A stretch of 64,000 nucleotides of DNA from Vombatus ursinus (GCF_900497805.2 NW_020954611.1:6145584-6209583), one strand, 5' to 3'. Positions 11,626-22,777 are shown, counted from the stretch's first letter. The notes: generated by a model not told the origin, from the letters alone. Translations and numbers: made by a program.

Positions 11626-12078
11626 TATTATGGGACAAGTTATTGGTGGAACTGGGGAGGTATGAGTTATACCCCTTCCCCCTCATGTGCACACACACTC
11701 CCACAACACCAGCCAGGACTGCTGCAAGCAAGAAAGTTGTAGTACAGACCTGGGGCAATTTTTATCAACTTTGCCCCCAGGTATATTGATCGGGGACACT
11801 GCTACGAGCCCTTTGAGCAAGAAGAGTACAGAAATTATTTTTAGAATTTTGGCAGAGAGCTCCTGAGACCCCAGGGAACCTCCTTGCTGACTGCTTTGTA
11901 GTCTTGCTGGCAGTTTTTATTTGTTTTTTTTTTTTTCATCCTGAACTGCTTTTTAGCTACCTTGAGAACTGTTTCTACCTGAGGATAATGGAATATGATT
12001 TTAATAAAAAGAATTGTTTCTTTGAACCCTTAGGCTCTGAGTGATCTATTGCATCAGAGGAGGCACAGCTACCAGAGG
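11626..12078. mobile_element. Unclassified insert in L2, possibly a solo LTR fossil
   Basis: A segment of about 450 bp separates the L2 CAAGCACACAG from its final ATAAATGCTTG-type end. GTAGAT occurs at both borders (11,620-11,625 and 12,079-12,084), fitting a 6-bp target duplication. An AATAAAA motif near 12,002 suits an LTR. However, I cannot show clean TG/CA ends or internal retroviral genes, so the class is a guess. Confidence 0.4.
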
Positions 12079-12112
12079 GTAGATGTCTAACAAATGCTTG
12101 TTGATTGATAAG

Positions 12113-13295
12113 GTTTTACAATTCTGAAAAGATGCCTTAAAACTGGTGTTTGCACTTTTGCTTTGACTCTCCCACATGGTCGATGTGCTCTCAATCTTTG
12201 GACTTGTAGACAAGATTGTGCTTGGTCCCATGGTTGCATTTTTCACATTGTTTCCATTTCTGAGTAGGTAACCAAAATTAACCTCTTGGTGGATGTGTCT
12301 GGGCTTGAGGGCAACCTCATTACTCTGAGAAGTTTGGAGATCCTGGCTAACACCAGGAAAAATTTCTGTCTAAGAGATGACAGCCACCAATAGGAGGACT
12401 GGCTAAAGATTGATTATTTCAACAGCTGACACACTGAGAGTTGTTTAGATAGCACAGAACTAAGATGAAATGTAAAACGCATAATTAGCAATCCCACAGA
12501 TTTATGTTCTGACGAGTTTAAGTATCAGCCTCCTAAGATGCTGGGAGTAAAACTGTGTAAGTTAGTGAATCCTATTTTAAGTTTGTCAGTTCCTGCTTTT
12601 GAGGGTTTTTTTTTGTTTTGTTTTAGCATTTCTTGTGTGCTTAGGAAATAAATACCTGTCCCATACCTTTTCTTCCAATTCAGTTTTTATTTCAGAGTGC
12701 CTATAAGTCTCTTAATATTTGGTAACATCCTTTTTCTTGATACCTTTATGCTTAATGTGTCTTGCCCAAAGAACAGGTATTTGTAGATATTGGTTTCATC
12801 TGTTAGTTCAATGTAACTTCTGTATTATGAATAATAATAATTTTAAAACAATAATTTTCATTGTCCTAGTTATGATAACTTAAGAGACCATATCTACCAA
12901 AGAGGCCAGAAATAAAGCAGAATAATCAGGCAAACATGGCAGTTCAAGGAAGGGAAGAATTATGGTGTGGAAAGAAGAATCTGTCTCTGTGACAAAGCCT
13001 GTCATTGAGTCCATCCCACTTCTGCATTGAGGTAGTAATGAAGAACAATATGCATCCTATATAAACATGCTGATATGTCAGCCCAACCAAGCAACGGAGA
13101 ACAGCATTAGAGGCCTTAGCCAACAATAACGAGATAAGCAAGGAAAAGGAAATGAAGGAAGAATCAGTGCCCTGAGTCCACAATTATTATACCCTGTCCC
13201 AACTGGATATTGACCCTTTGGGAAACCCTGAGCAGAAAAGCAGATGGGGTAGAAAAGCTTGCTAGTTTTCAGAAGGAACATATAATTCTACTACT
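12113..13295. other. No recognised gene; unassigned
   Basis: No coding signal. The minus frames at 12,944-13,281 overlap one another in different registers and have no recognisable domain. Confidence 0.4.
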
Positions 13296-13548
13296 AATAA
13301 TAACAATTGCTAGTGTGTATTAAGCTCCTACTATGTGCCAGGCACTGGGCTAATTGCTTTACAAAGATTATCTCACTTGATCCTCACAACAAATTATTAT
13401 CCCCATTTTACAATTGAGGAAACTGAAGCACAAAGAGGTCACAAGAGGTGACCCAAGGTCACAAAGCTATTATTAGAAGCCAGATATAAACTCAGGTCTT
13501 CCTGATTGCAGGCCCAGTGCTATAGCCACTGCTCTACCTAGATGCCAC
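13296..13548 (-). mobile_element. MIR-type CORE-SINE, nearly complete
   Basis: Antisense: CTACTATGTGCCAGGCACTG, CTCACTTGATCCTCACAACA, CCATTTTACAATTGAGGAAA, GACCCAAGGTCACAAAGCTA, CTCAGGTCTTCCTGATTGCA, ending CTGCTCTACCTAGATGCC. Confidence 0.85.
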
Positions 13549-14395
13549 AGCTGATGGGGAGGTCTGAATCTAAGTGCATTAAGTGTGTTCTTGGGTTTGG
13601 AGTGTGCCTACAAGATGGCTGAAAGGTGCCTTGGTATTGGCAATCAACCCACATGATCATTTAAAAAATAGATTTAGTTCTATTTCTTTTACTTCATTGA
13701 TCATAAGTCATGAACTATATACAGTCAAACTGGGCTTGTCAAATTATATCCTTCATGCCATATTCACTTGATGAAAGGCCACTGAAATGTAGCATTAAAG
13801 AAGGAATAAAGGCAGAGTTTCCAGTGGTTGGGACCTGAACCAAGAGTTTGATGAGGTAATAAAAAATGAGACATACCCTATCCTGAGAAAACCACTACCA
13901 CACAGAAAGGAGCAGAGCTAGGAGAGAGAGGTTGTCAATTTTGTGGAAATTCATAAAGAATCTGTTATTTCTCCTCAGCCATCATTGGAGTAGATAACCA
14001 ACATAATTACTAATGCAAGTATGGGAAGAAGAGCCCCTGCCCTTCATCCTCAAAAATCAGGAGATACCTGGGCATCAGTGACATCCTTGTGGTTAAAAAA
14101 CTTCAGAGTGGCTGAACAAAGCCCAAGCAGTGGTTTGCATACCCCAGTTCAAGACTTATTTTCAAAGTTTCCTTGTAGTCCATTCTCTGAACCAACGGAA
14201 TGTAGGATAGTAAACTCAATAATGATTTATAGATCTTTATTTTCATGATTTATAATTATTCACAGTGCTTGAATCATAAGTAAGTCATATGTCATTTGGA
14301 ATCTTTCCAAGGCTGGTGATTCAGCATACTTGCCATTCCAAAATAAAAAATTCATCTTATTAGGATGCTTTCCTTTTGGTAGGAGACATTACTAA
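13549..14395. other. No recognised gene; unassigned
   Basis: Short frames at 13,583-13,771 and 14,021-14,248 show no domain or splice context. Confidence 0.4.
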
Positions 14396-14935
14396 TAGAT
14401 CTACTAAGAAAGGTACCATATACCAAAATATTTTTATAGTGGCAAAGAATTGGAAAAAAGCAGACACCCTTCAATTGGGGAATGACACATGAAAGTAACA
14501 GAATATTATCATGCTCTAAGAAACAATGGATATGATAAACACAAAGAATTATCAAAAGACTCAAACAAATTGATGCAAAATATGAAGTACAACCAGGGAA
14601 ACAACATCCACATGACTACAACAGACTAAATGGAAAGAACCATTACAAATAGTTGAAAATGAATGTTGTAAAGGATGAGCTTGGCCCCAAAGAAGAGATA
14701 TGAAAAGAGACTTCCTCCCCCTAACTCTTGCAGAGTTTGGAGTCCAGAGGTATGGAACATCTCATATATCTTCAGATTTTTTCAACATATTGTTTAGTTT
14801 TGCTGATTTTTTTCTCTTTCTCTTTTTCTGGTTTTTTTAATTATTTGTTATTTGGGATGGGGGAGGAGGAAGGGAAATTTAGGCAAAGTAAAAACAAAAG
14901 ATATCAATAAAATTTTACATGTAAAAAGGTTATTG
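14396..14935 (+). mobile_element. Old L1 3' end
   Basis: AGTGGCAAAGAATTGG, CTTCAATTGGGGAATGACAC, ATGAAAGTAACAGAATATTA and the closing GATGGGGGAGGAGGAAGGGA with an ATAAAATTTTACATG tail follow the marsupial L1 3' region, more diverged than the copy at 2,558. Confidence 0.65.
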
Positions 14936-15027
14936 TGATAGACAAGAGAAGTGATGACAGTCTGAACTAGAATGATAGCCTTGTTAAAGTAGAGAAAGAG
15001 ATTATTGTGAGAGAAAAAGAATTAACA

Positions 15028-15256
15028 AGACTTGGAGCCAAAATCATAGAATCATGGATTTAGAGCTAGCTGGAAGATACTTTAATCCCTTGGTCATTTA
15101 GTCCAACCACCTAATTTTGGAGATGAAGAGACTTGGTCAAGGGAGGTTAGTGTATTTTTTGATGTTACAAAGAGAGTAGGTGGAAGAGTTAGAATTTTAA
15201 CCCAAGTCCTCTTACTCCAAAACCATCTCCTTATGCATTGTATCATGCTGCCTCCA
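15028..15256 (-). mobile_element. MIR/THER1-type SINE
   Basis: Antisense: ATCATAGAATCATGGATTTA, TCATTTAGTCCAACCACCTA, GGAGATGAAGAGACTTGGTC, AACCCAAGTCCTCTTACTCC, ending ATGCATTGTATCATGCTGCC. Confidence 0.8.
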
Positions 15257-15274
15257 ATTGGATTTGAGGGGCAA

Positions 15275-15395
15275 AGGGGAGAAAGAAGGATGGATGGATG
15301 GATGGATGAATGGATGGATGGATGGAAGGGTGAGTGGGTGGGTGGGTGGAGGGATGAATGGATGGATGAATGAATGGAGTGAATGAATAAATGAG
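15275..15395. repeat. (GATG)n / (GAAT)n microsatellite
   Basis: GGATGGATGGATG array passing into GGGTGGGTGG and GAATGAAT, directly beside the 3' end of an antisense L2, whose own tail is repetitive. Confidence 0.9.
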
Positions 15396-16632
15396 TGAAA
15401 GCCATGTATGTGCCAGGCACTATGCTAAGTGCTAGAGATACAAATATAAGAAAGCAAGACAATTCCTGTTCTGAGGGAAGACAACACCTAAAGGGGAGCT
15501 CTTAAAGGATAGGAGATGGGGAAACACAAAGCAGCATGATTTAGAAACGTTGATCAGGGCAATGACGTGGAGGCCTAATTCCAGGCAAAATAGTCTAAAC
15601 CTCACCTATTCGAATGCTGGGTGGATCCAGGAGCAGAGTTCAAGGTTCCAGTGGGACAGGAACAAAAAAGAGAAAGACAATGGCCAAAGTGCAGGTGACA
15701 TAATTTAGAAATAGTAGCCAAGAAATGATCACTTAAAGAAAATCACTTTGGCAGCTGTGTGAATGATGGATTGGAGAGGGAAGATAATTGGCACAGAGAC
15801 CAATTAAAAGTCTATTGCAATACCCTGGGTGAGAGGGGATGAGGGCTGAACTAAGGTGGTAGCTGTGTGAACTGAAAAAAGGGCTCAGATGCAAGAGATG
15901 TTACAGAGATAAAAATGGCCATATGTCACAAATGACCAGATATCTGGGATGAGGGAAAATGAGGTATCAATGATAACATCAAGGTTATGCACCCCAGATA
16001 CTGGAAGAATAGTGGTGCCTTGAAAAGAAATAAAGAAGTTTGGAACAGGGGAAGGGGAAAGATAATGAATTCAGTTTTGGGCATGTTGAGATGGCAATGT
16101 TTCTAAGTTTGAAAGCAATTGGCTATGTGGAGTGAAACTTAGGTGAAACCCTGGAACTACAGAGAGATGATAGATAGATAGACAGATAGACAGAGAGATA
16201 GAGAGACAGATAGAGAGATAGATAAATGATAGGCATATATATATATATATACATATAAATATGTGTGTATACATACATATGCATACATATGATAATTAAA
16301 CCCATTGGTTCCCAAGAAAGTATAGAAAGAAAAGATGGCCTAGGATAGAGCCTTTGAGAATGCCTGCAGTTTGAGGATGATAAGCCAGCAAATAAGATGG
16401 AGAAGGATCAGAGAGATAAATAGAAGGAGAACCAGGAGAGGATAGTGTCACAAAAACCCAAAGAGGAGAGAGTATCCCAGAGGAGAATGTGGTCAACAAT
16501 GTTGGCATTTGAATGCAGCAAATAAAGTGTGAAAAAAAAGATGATGACTGAAACAATACCACCAGATCTAGCAAATAAGAGGTAGTTGATAACTTTGGAG
16601 AAAGCAGTTTTAATTGAGTGATGAGGTCAGAA
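15396..16632 (-). mobile_element. L2-clade LINE, RT to 3' end, antisense
   Basis: Left to right on the plus strand this is the reverse complement of L2: the 3' end (GTGCCAGGCACTATGCTAAG), then ATCACTTTGGCAGCTGTGTG and CTATTGCAATACCCTGGGTG, then the rc of the RT motif LNMSKTEL (GATAATGAATTCAGTTTTGG). Further right are GAACCAGGAGAGGATAGTGT and GTGGTCAACAATG, the rc of the FDTVDH region. A GATA/TA microsatellite sits inside. Frames are decayed. Confidence 0.8.
16160..16285. repeat. (GATA)n and (TA)n microsatellite within L2
   Basis: GATAGATAGATAGACAGATA followed by ATATATATATATACATA. It interrupts the antisense L2. Confidence 0.9.
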
Positions 16633-16850
16633 GCCATATTGTAAAAACACTAAAACAGCTAGATGGTGCTGTGGAGTGTTGTGTGACCCTGGGCAAGTCA
16701 CAAAACCCTGTTTGCCTCAGTTTCCTCATCTGTAAAATGAGCTGGAGAAGGAAATGGCGAACCAGTCTGGTATCTTTGCCAAGAAAACCCAAATGGGGTT
16801 ATGAAGAGTCAGGCATGACTGAAAAATGACTTAACAACAAGAAGAAGAAA
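16633..16850 (+). mobile_element. Mar1-like CORE-SINE, 5'-shortened
   Basis: AAACAGCTAGATGGTGCTGT, TGTGTGACCCTGGGCAAGTC, TGTTTGCCTCAGTTTCCTCA, AATGAGCTGGAGAAGGAAAT, CAAATGGGGTTATGAAGAGT and GACTTAACAACAAG. The middle of the head, including box B, is deleted. Confidence 0.85.
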
Positions 16851-16993
16851 AGAGAGGACAGAAAGTGGAAGCAATGGGGATAGATAGCTTTTTCTACCAG
16901 TTTGGCTAAGAAAGGGGGGGGGGGCATACAAAGGTAGATATTTTGAGAGGATGGGAGATTCTAGTAAAAGTTTTTTAAGAAAAGGGAGAAATT

Positions 16994-17288
16994 AACCAGG
17001 CATTATGGTGCAAGCCTAAATCCCAGCTGCCAGAGAAACTCAAGTTGGTGGATTACCTAAGCTTGGAAATTCTGAGCTACAACAGGCTGAGCAGGCCAGT
17101 TGTCTGTATTGAGGCTGGCACCAATAGGCAAGTCCCAGGAGCAAGGGACCACCATGCTGCCTGAGGAAGAGTGAACCAGCCTAGGCTAGAAATGGAGCAG
17201 GTCAAAGCCCCTGTGTTAATCCATAGTAAAATTGGTCCCATGAGTGGCTGCTGCACTTCCAGACTGGGTGATATAGGAAGACCTAGTT
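16994..17288 (+). pseudogene. RN7SL: Full-length 7SL RNA processed pseudogene
   Basis: Colinear with the whole signal recognition particle RNA, not just the Alu domain. The 5' Alu part is AACCAGGCATTATGGTGCAA with TCCCAGCTGC. The S domain has GAGCAAGGGACCACCATG, TGCCTGAGGAAGAGTGAACC and AATGGAGCAGGTCAAAGC. The 3' Alu part is GGCTGCTGCACTTCCAGACT and GGGTGATATAGGAAGACC. A poly(A) then A/G-rich stretch follows at 17,288-17,346, and purine-rich AAGAAAAGGGAGAAA lies just upstream, so LINE-mediated retroposition is likely. Substitutions and small indels throughout suggest it is not a functional SRP RNA gene. Confidence 0.85.
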
Positions 17289-17469
17289 AAAAAAAAAAAG
17301 AAGAAAAAGAAGGAAAGAAAGAAAGAAAGAAGAAAAAAAGAAAAAAGGAATAGAGGAGATTTGCGAATTGGCTATGTTCGAAGACAATAGAGAAGAAATC
17401 AGTAGATAAGGAGAGGTTGTAGATGAGAAAGATGGACAGAGAGAATAAGCAAACAAAAACTTTTCATTC

Positions 17470-17660
17470 TTACTCCCCTCTAATCCATCCTGCACACCCT
17501 GCCAAATTAGTCACCCCAAAGCACAGCTCAATTATGTCACTCCTCTAGCACTCCCTACTGAAAAAAAGACCAAATTCTTTAGTTTTCAAGGGCTTCCAAA
17601 ATCTTTTCACAAACTATCTTTCCAGCTCCATATCTCACTGCATTCCAACAAGGCCCAGGT
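17470..17660 (+). mobile_element. L2 ORF2 C-terminal fragment
   Basis: CCTCTAATCCATCCTGCACA, CAATTATGTCACTCCTCTAG and CTTCCAAAATCTTTTCACAA echo the L2 segment before its 3' UTR (compare 10,850-11,060). Confidence 0.55.
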
Positions 17661-17905
17661 GAAATAATATTTCCGGAATGATTCAGATTAGGGAAATTAA
17701 ATTCACCAGCTAATGACTCAACTCTCTCCTTGGGTTTAGTAACGGCAATAGGACCTCTGAGCAACCCAGGGCAGTGATAAAGAGCAGCAGATTTGGTTAG
17801 AGGATTAGCATGTAGAACTCCATTTGAATGCTATTTATCTTTCTAATGCTTATTTTTTATGATTATTCTACTTCATAATTTTCCAGTCATTACAAATGAG
17901 AGGAA
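17661..17905. other. Non-repetitive stretch, possible conserved noncoding DNA
   Basis: No repeat family recognised. It contains ATATTTCCGGAATGATTCAG and GGTTTAGTAACGGCAATAGG. Conservation cannot be judged from one sequence. Confidence 0.25.
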
Positions 17906-18030
17906 AACAATCATGGGACCATAAGTTCAGAACTAGAAGGGACCTTGGTCATCGTAGATCTAAGGCTGGAAGATGCCTTAGAGATCATCAAGTCCAACCC
18001 CCTTATTTTACAAATATCTGGGCCTCTCTG
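17906..18030 (-). mobile_element. MIR/THER1-type SINE 3' ends, two in tandem
   Basis: CAGAACTAGAAGGGACCTTG and CTGGAAGATGCCTTAGAGAT each match the antisense SINE tail. Then TCAAGTCCAACCCCCTTATT follows. The terminal segment appears twice. Confidence 0.65.
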
Positions 18031-19085
18031 AGGTAGGAAGGGGCAGAGCCCCCTGATAGGAACTGAGGAGACAGCAAGAAGGCAGTATTATACTATCACT
18101 CACTATGCCCACCGCCCAGAACTTCTCTCAGGCTCCAGGGTGACCCAAATTAATGCTCTTCTCATGGAACTTCACAATTGGTTTGGGAGGGAGGCATCCT
18201 TTCTGCCACTCCCATTGATGAGGATTTTGATTCACCCTGGGTCAGTGTATTCTTCTCCCCGCCCCCCCCCACCATCTTCACCCTCATGCAATCAGCTTTA
18301 CATTTTTTTGCTGCTTTTAAAAATATGATTATTTAAAAAGTGAAAATAAAAACTGAGGGGAGTTTTGTTTTGTTTTGAAGTAGAGGTTTTTGCCGAGCCA
18401 AATAAAACAGGAATAGGTAACATACAAAAGAGATGTTTTTTATATCTGAAGTATCCTGACCTATCTAAAGTGTCCCATTTAGCTCTAGATTTTTGTTTAT
18501 AATTTTAGGCTAGTCATGAGAATGTTTTAAAAGACCATTTTTCTAAGAGAGAGTTTTATTTTCTATTGGAGACCCTCCACCAGAATGTGCTACTAACAAA
18601 TGGGAAAAAAAATTATTTGGAAAAAGATGAAAAAGCAATTCCTCTAACAGGAAACTACTGTATAAATAAACCCATTCTTTTTTCCCCTTAGATATGCAAA
18701 AAAAATCAGTTACTGTACTTAAAAGCACCTAGAAATACTGCTACAAATAAGATCAAGCAATATGTAATCATTAAGCTGCTGATTTAACGGACTTACCCAA
18801 AATCAGAAATAATTTTTTTTCATTTTCATCACAAATCACTTTTCACTGTAATAACTTCCAAAATTACAATGCAAGAGGGAGATCCGTGGGAGGAGGTGAG
18901 GCTACTTGGAATTTAGCAAGTGCTCTGTATATACGAAGGATTCAATATAGCCTTGTTAACTAGAGGTCATACCTGATATGGGCAGCAAATGAACGAAGTA
19001 AATCCAAATGGAATGCCAAGTTCAGAGGAACAGCAAGGCAACTTTAAAGAGAAGTCCTTGGCAAAGATCCTCAACCTATATTCTT
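18031..19085. other. No recognised gene; unassigned
   Basis: AT-rich. No coding, RNA or repeat signature I can name. The minus frame at 18,967-19,221 overlaps an L2 3' end and is judged chance. Confidence 0.4.
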
Positions 19086-19475
19086 GTTTTTCACAGTTGC
19101 CTTGTTTTCCCTTGAACCTGACATTCCATCTCCTGCCTTCATGAAGCCTTTGTTCAGGCTGCACTCCACGCTTAGAATTCACTCCCTCCTCCACTCGGCC
19201 TCTTAGAATCTTCAGCTCCAACTCAGCTCAAATTTCACCTCCGATTAAAAGTCCTTCCAGTCCCCTCTAATTTTTAGTAATCTCTCTCTCCTCAAAATCT
19301 CTCGTATTTACTCACCTGTGAAAATCTCATTCCCTCCATATTCCCCCCAGCAGAATGTAAGATATTTAAGGTCAAAGATTTTTTTCATCTGTATCCCTTG
19401 CACACCACACGGTACCTGGCAAACAGCAGATACTTAATAAGTGCTTGTTTTATTAAATTGAATAGACCAGCCTGA
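19086..19475 (+). mobile_element. L2 LINE 3' end
   Basis: AGAATTCACTCCCTCCTCCA, TCAGCTCAAATTTCACCTCC, AGAATGTAAGATATTTAAGG, TTCATCTGTATCCCTTGCAC, then ACTTAATAAGTGCTTGTTTT at the end. Confidence 0.8.
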
Positions 19476-20035
19476 ATTCTTTCACTCACACTTGGGTGGG
19501 CTACTCTAGGACCATCCTTTCCTTTACTACTGAAAGATAACCTTCTCTCCCAGATCCTTTCACCTTCCTAGCCTATTGTGACCTATGTAACTCTGGGAAA
19601 ATAAACTTTAGTAGGCCGTCAAGGTCTGCTGCACCCCGAGAATTTTGGTCTTCTGTATCTGCATTTACATGGTTAAAGTAAACATTTTAAAAAAACATTT
19701 AAAAAAAGTAAACATTTAAAAAAAACATATTTATTCCATCCAGCTGTCTTAGGATTCTTATCTAAGTGACTAGTGGTGTGCTATACCTTGGTGAATAGGT
19801 AAGTAGGGTTTTATTAGAATGTAATGTTCTTTTTCATATTATTTTGGTATCACATGAGAGAACCAATGATCGAAACATAAAAGAGGGATATGGGCCATAA
19901 AACCAAAATAATCTCCCTTCGAAGAGAGTATCTTTGAAATGAAAACAGAAAAGAAAATCCCACAGCATGTTAAATAAATAATAAATTGTTATCACTGAGA
20001 ATAATTTGAGCAACACTAATAAAGAATTGCAAGGC
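19476..20035. other. No recognised gene; unassigned
   Basis: Includes A-rich direct repeats around 19,680-19,730 (GTAAACATTTAAAAAAA twice). No gene. Confidence 0.4.
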
Positions 20036-20160
20036 ATATTGGAGAAGAATTCTGGGCTTGGAGTCAGAAAGACTCAAGCCCAAAGGATACCTTTGACATG
20101 TGACCCTGGTCAAGTCATTTAGTCTCTATGTGCCTTACACAACATTGAGGACTTATCTAT
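20036..20160 (+). mobile_element. MIR-type SINE, 5' half
   Basis: TCTGGGCTTGGAGTCAGAAA, GACATGTGACCCTGGTCAAG and TCATTTAGTCTCTATGTGCC, in order. Confidence 0.65.
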
Positions 20161-20695
20161 GAAAGTCATAGAAGAGTTCTGCTCTGTGTTGGTGAACCCG
20201 GTCCAGGAGTTCCCTACTTTACTGAAATCACAAATTACTCGTATTAAGATTGGAAAAATTACTGTTTAGCATGATTTTCATGATACTTCCTGGTCACTAA
20301 GAGCCATAATAGAAAATCAAGGTATTTGAGTAAATATGTTTTATAAATTAATCTATATCATACAATTAAAAAGCTGTTAAGAGTCTCAAAAGATCATTGA
20401 AATGCAAGAGTCCTCTACTACATAAAAAGCCCCTCACAAGACTTTTACCCTAGTGCTTCATGTTGATCTGTAAGTGTCCCAGTGTTCTCAAGAGCTTTCC
20501 AGTGGAACTCCAACTGTATTAGGTTGTACCAAGCTCGAAAGATTTCAAGTACAGTTCCAGAGACAGACCATATCTAGCTTAGATTAGCAACCTATGAAAA
20601 AGGTAGAAATATTAAAATGGCCCTCAGCCCTGTGTGTACCTCTGTGATGGTGGCAGTTGTAGGAAAAGAGAACTCACTTGAGAATCACAGTTTTA
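20161..20695. other. No recognised gene; unassigned
   Basis: No supported feature. Confidence 0.4.
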
Positions 20696-20970
20696 CAGGC
20701 AGATTTCAGAAAAACCTGGAAAACCTTATATGAACTGATGTTGATTGAAGTGAGCAGAACCAGGAGAACACTGTACACAGTAACAGCAACATTGTGTGAT
20801 GATCAACTCTGATAGACTTAGCTCTTCTCAACAATACAAGGATCTAAGACAATTCCGAAAGACTCATGATAGAAAATGTTATCCACACGCAGAGAAGGAA
20901 CTATGGACTCTGAATGCAGATGGAAGCATACTATTTTCACTTTTTTATTTTTTGTTTTTTCTTTCTCAAA
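20696..20970 (+). mobile_element. L1 3' end, truncated at both ends
   Basis: CAGGCAGATTTCAGAAAAAC, TGAACTGATGTTGATTGAAG, GAACCAGGAGAACACTGTAC and ACTATGGACTCTGAATGCAG. It stops in the T-rich stretch before GGAACTCAAAAT, so the real 3' end is lost. Confidence 0.8.
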
Positions 20971-21790
20971 GAAGAGCTGGATTTGGAATATAGCTGAGGT
21001 TAAGTCTCAGAGATGAGCTAACCTGGGAGCATAACTGACCTTAGAGCTTAGGAGAGGCCTCAGCACTTACCCTGCTACCTAAAACCTGAGAAGCAGAAAT
21101 ACCTCAGAAACCCATCTAAGAGAGTAGACCTAGAAAACCTCTAAAGATACTAGGCTTACACAGCCTCAACAGGAGAGCAATCAACAGAGAAACAGCCTTC
21201 CCGGGAGGAAAGCAAAGAGGCCCAGAGGTGGAATGATCTAGAGGTAGCAAACAACAGAAAATTAGCCAACCAATCAGAACAGAGAGCCCAGATCAGTGAA
21301 TTCTTGTGTTTACTATCCCTAAGGAAGACAAAGACATTCTCAAGGCCTGAAATCCAGAGTCATGACCTGCCCTAGCAATGTGTTCACTATTCATGTTCTT
21401 CTTTGCTATGGTTCTGTAAATTTGTACTCACTGTCCCCACCATGGACACTGTGTGCAACGGTGAGAGAGGATTCCTGTGTTTATGGGTGGAATGCTATTG
21501 TTATTGTTGCTTTGTCTTCTGTTTAGTAAATGTTTCTGATTAAGAGTTTATAGAGTTCACCTTGACTGATTTGTTCAATGGGAACCATACTTGAATTACC
21601 AGTGTTAGTAGTAAAAGCACAGTTCCCCCAACACCAGGGTTACCTGTTACTCTGAGAGAGTGATTTGTAACCGTGTGCCTGTGTGAGAGTGTGAGAGATT
21701 GAGTGATCAGCAAGCCAAGACAGTAAGGGTGGTGGCACTGGGGAGGGTAGGGGGTGCGAAGGAAAGATTCAGGTGCCATGCCCTCTGCTA
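20971..21790. other. Unassigned, weakly LTR-like
   Basis: Non-coding. The sequence has AACCAATCAGAAC (a CCAAT-type box), a TTAGTAAATG polyadenylation-like motif near 21,525, and moderate GC that differs from the neighbours. This is suggestive of an old retroviral LTR fossil, but no termini were found. Confidence 0.25.
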
Positions 21791-22139
21791 TATATGCTTT
21801 AAAAAATAAAACAAAAAGCAGTACAATAGGGGTTCACAGTTTAATACACAATCTTCTTTTTCTCTTCTTTAAATACGGAAATGTTCTTGGTTGTTGATAG
21901 TTGTCAAGGTCATATTTGTCATGGTTGTCAAGGTCATAATCATGAAAATTAATTTAAACTTTTAAAAATAATTAAACTCTGGATAGAGAAACACCCTCAA
22001 AGAGGGACAACGAAGAGAGTTTCTGTCTGAATAGACCAAGATGGATCACATCAACTGATTTAAATTTTTAAAAGTCACAGAAGATGGAATCAAGGGCAGG
22101 GAGTGAGAGATGAATACAAAACATAGCATGGCACATATT
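21791..22139. other. No recognised gene; unassigned
   Basis: Contains a short tandem GGTTGTTGATAGTTGTCAAG / ATGGTTGTCAAGGTCAT around 21,890-21,940. Otherwise nothing recognised. Confidence 0.4.
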
Positions 22140-22490
22140 TTTTTCTTTCCCACCTAGATCTCTCTTTTGTTTCTGCCAACCTACCAGAGTGCTTTGCACA
22201 TAGAAAACACTTAATACATTGTTGTTGAAATTATGACATTCCCTCCCTTCAAAATCCTGCTAAAAATGTATCCCCCTGAAGACTTCTCATTAAATCCTCC
22301 TTGACTGGCTAATCTAGTCAGTCTGGCAAACCCTTCAGCACTCACGCTGATACCTGCACAATTGTAATTAATGTCCCTCCATACACTTCAAGCTTGTTAG
22401 CTCTGTGACTTGTATTAGACTGAAAATTCCTTAGGAGGCAGGGACTATGTGGACCATAGAATTTCCATCACCGATTTCAGTGCTTTATCC
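22140..22490 (+). mobile_element. L2-type 3' ends, two pieces
   Basis: First ACCAGAGTGCTTTGCACATA with ACACTTAATACATTGTTG (to 22,228). Then CTTCTCATTAAATCCTCCTT, TTAGACTGAAAATTCCTTAG and GCAGGGACTATG leading to CAGTGCTTTATC. Confidence 0.55.
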
Positions 22491-22777
22491 AGCACTTCTT
22501 AAACTGTAGGTCATGACCCCATATGAGCTCACAAAAAATCTGGCCACAGTAAAAGATTTCTGAATGTGCAACTGTCAAAAATTAATTCAAAATCCAACAG
22601 GTAATGAATCCGAGGTGTTTCTGACAGCACTTGCCCATGTTGCATCTGGCAGCTTCAATGCAGGCTTGGTTCTGAACACAAAGCATGTGCACTTTGCACT
22701 GTGCATGCCCTCAGGCCACACAACAGCTGCCTAAATGTGGAAAGGGGTCACAAGTGGAAAAAGTTTAAGAAGCCCTG
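22490..22777. mobile_element. hAT-like non-autonomous DNA transposon
   Basis: Inverted ends: CAGCACTTCTTAAACTGTAG with ATGACCCC at left, and AAAGGGGTCACAAG with AGTTTAAGAAGCCCTG at right. The ends match the CAGnnnTTCTTAAACT class of hAT elements. Clean 8-bp flanks are not visible. Confidence 0.7.

Larger units (their letters stand above)
10800..12112 (+). mobile_element. L2 LINE, ORF2 C-terminus and 3' UTR, twice interrupted
   Basis: From 10,800 the L2 pattern is clear: CTGGCCTCAAGTTTCTCCCC, CACTCAATGGCTCCCCATTG, TTCACAACCTGGCCCCAATC, TAACCACATTGGGCTTTCTT, CAAATGCCATTTTTATGTGA, then GCATTCCGAGTGCTTAACAT. The terminal TGTCTAACAAATGCTTGTTG is displaced to about 12,087-12,112. Inserts at about 11,283-11,465 and 11,626-12,078 separate the pieces. 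Confidence 0.8.

Noticed and set aside
16160-16285. GATA-factor binding cluster
   Set aside because: Plain GATA microsatellite inside an L2.
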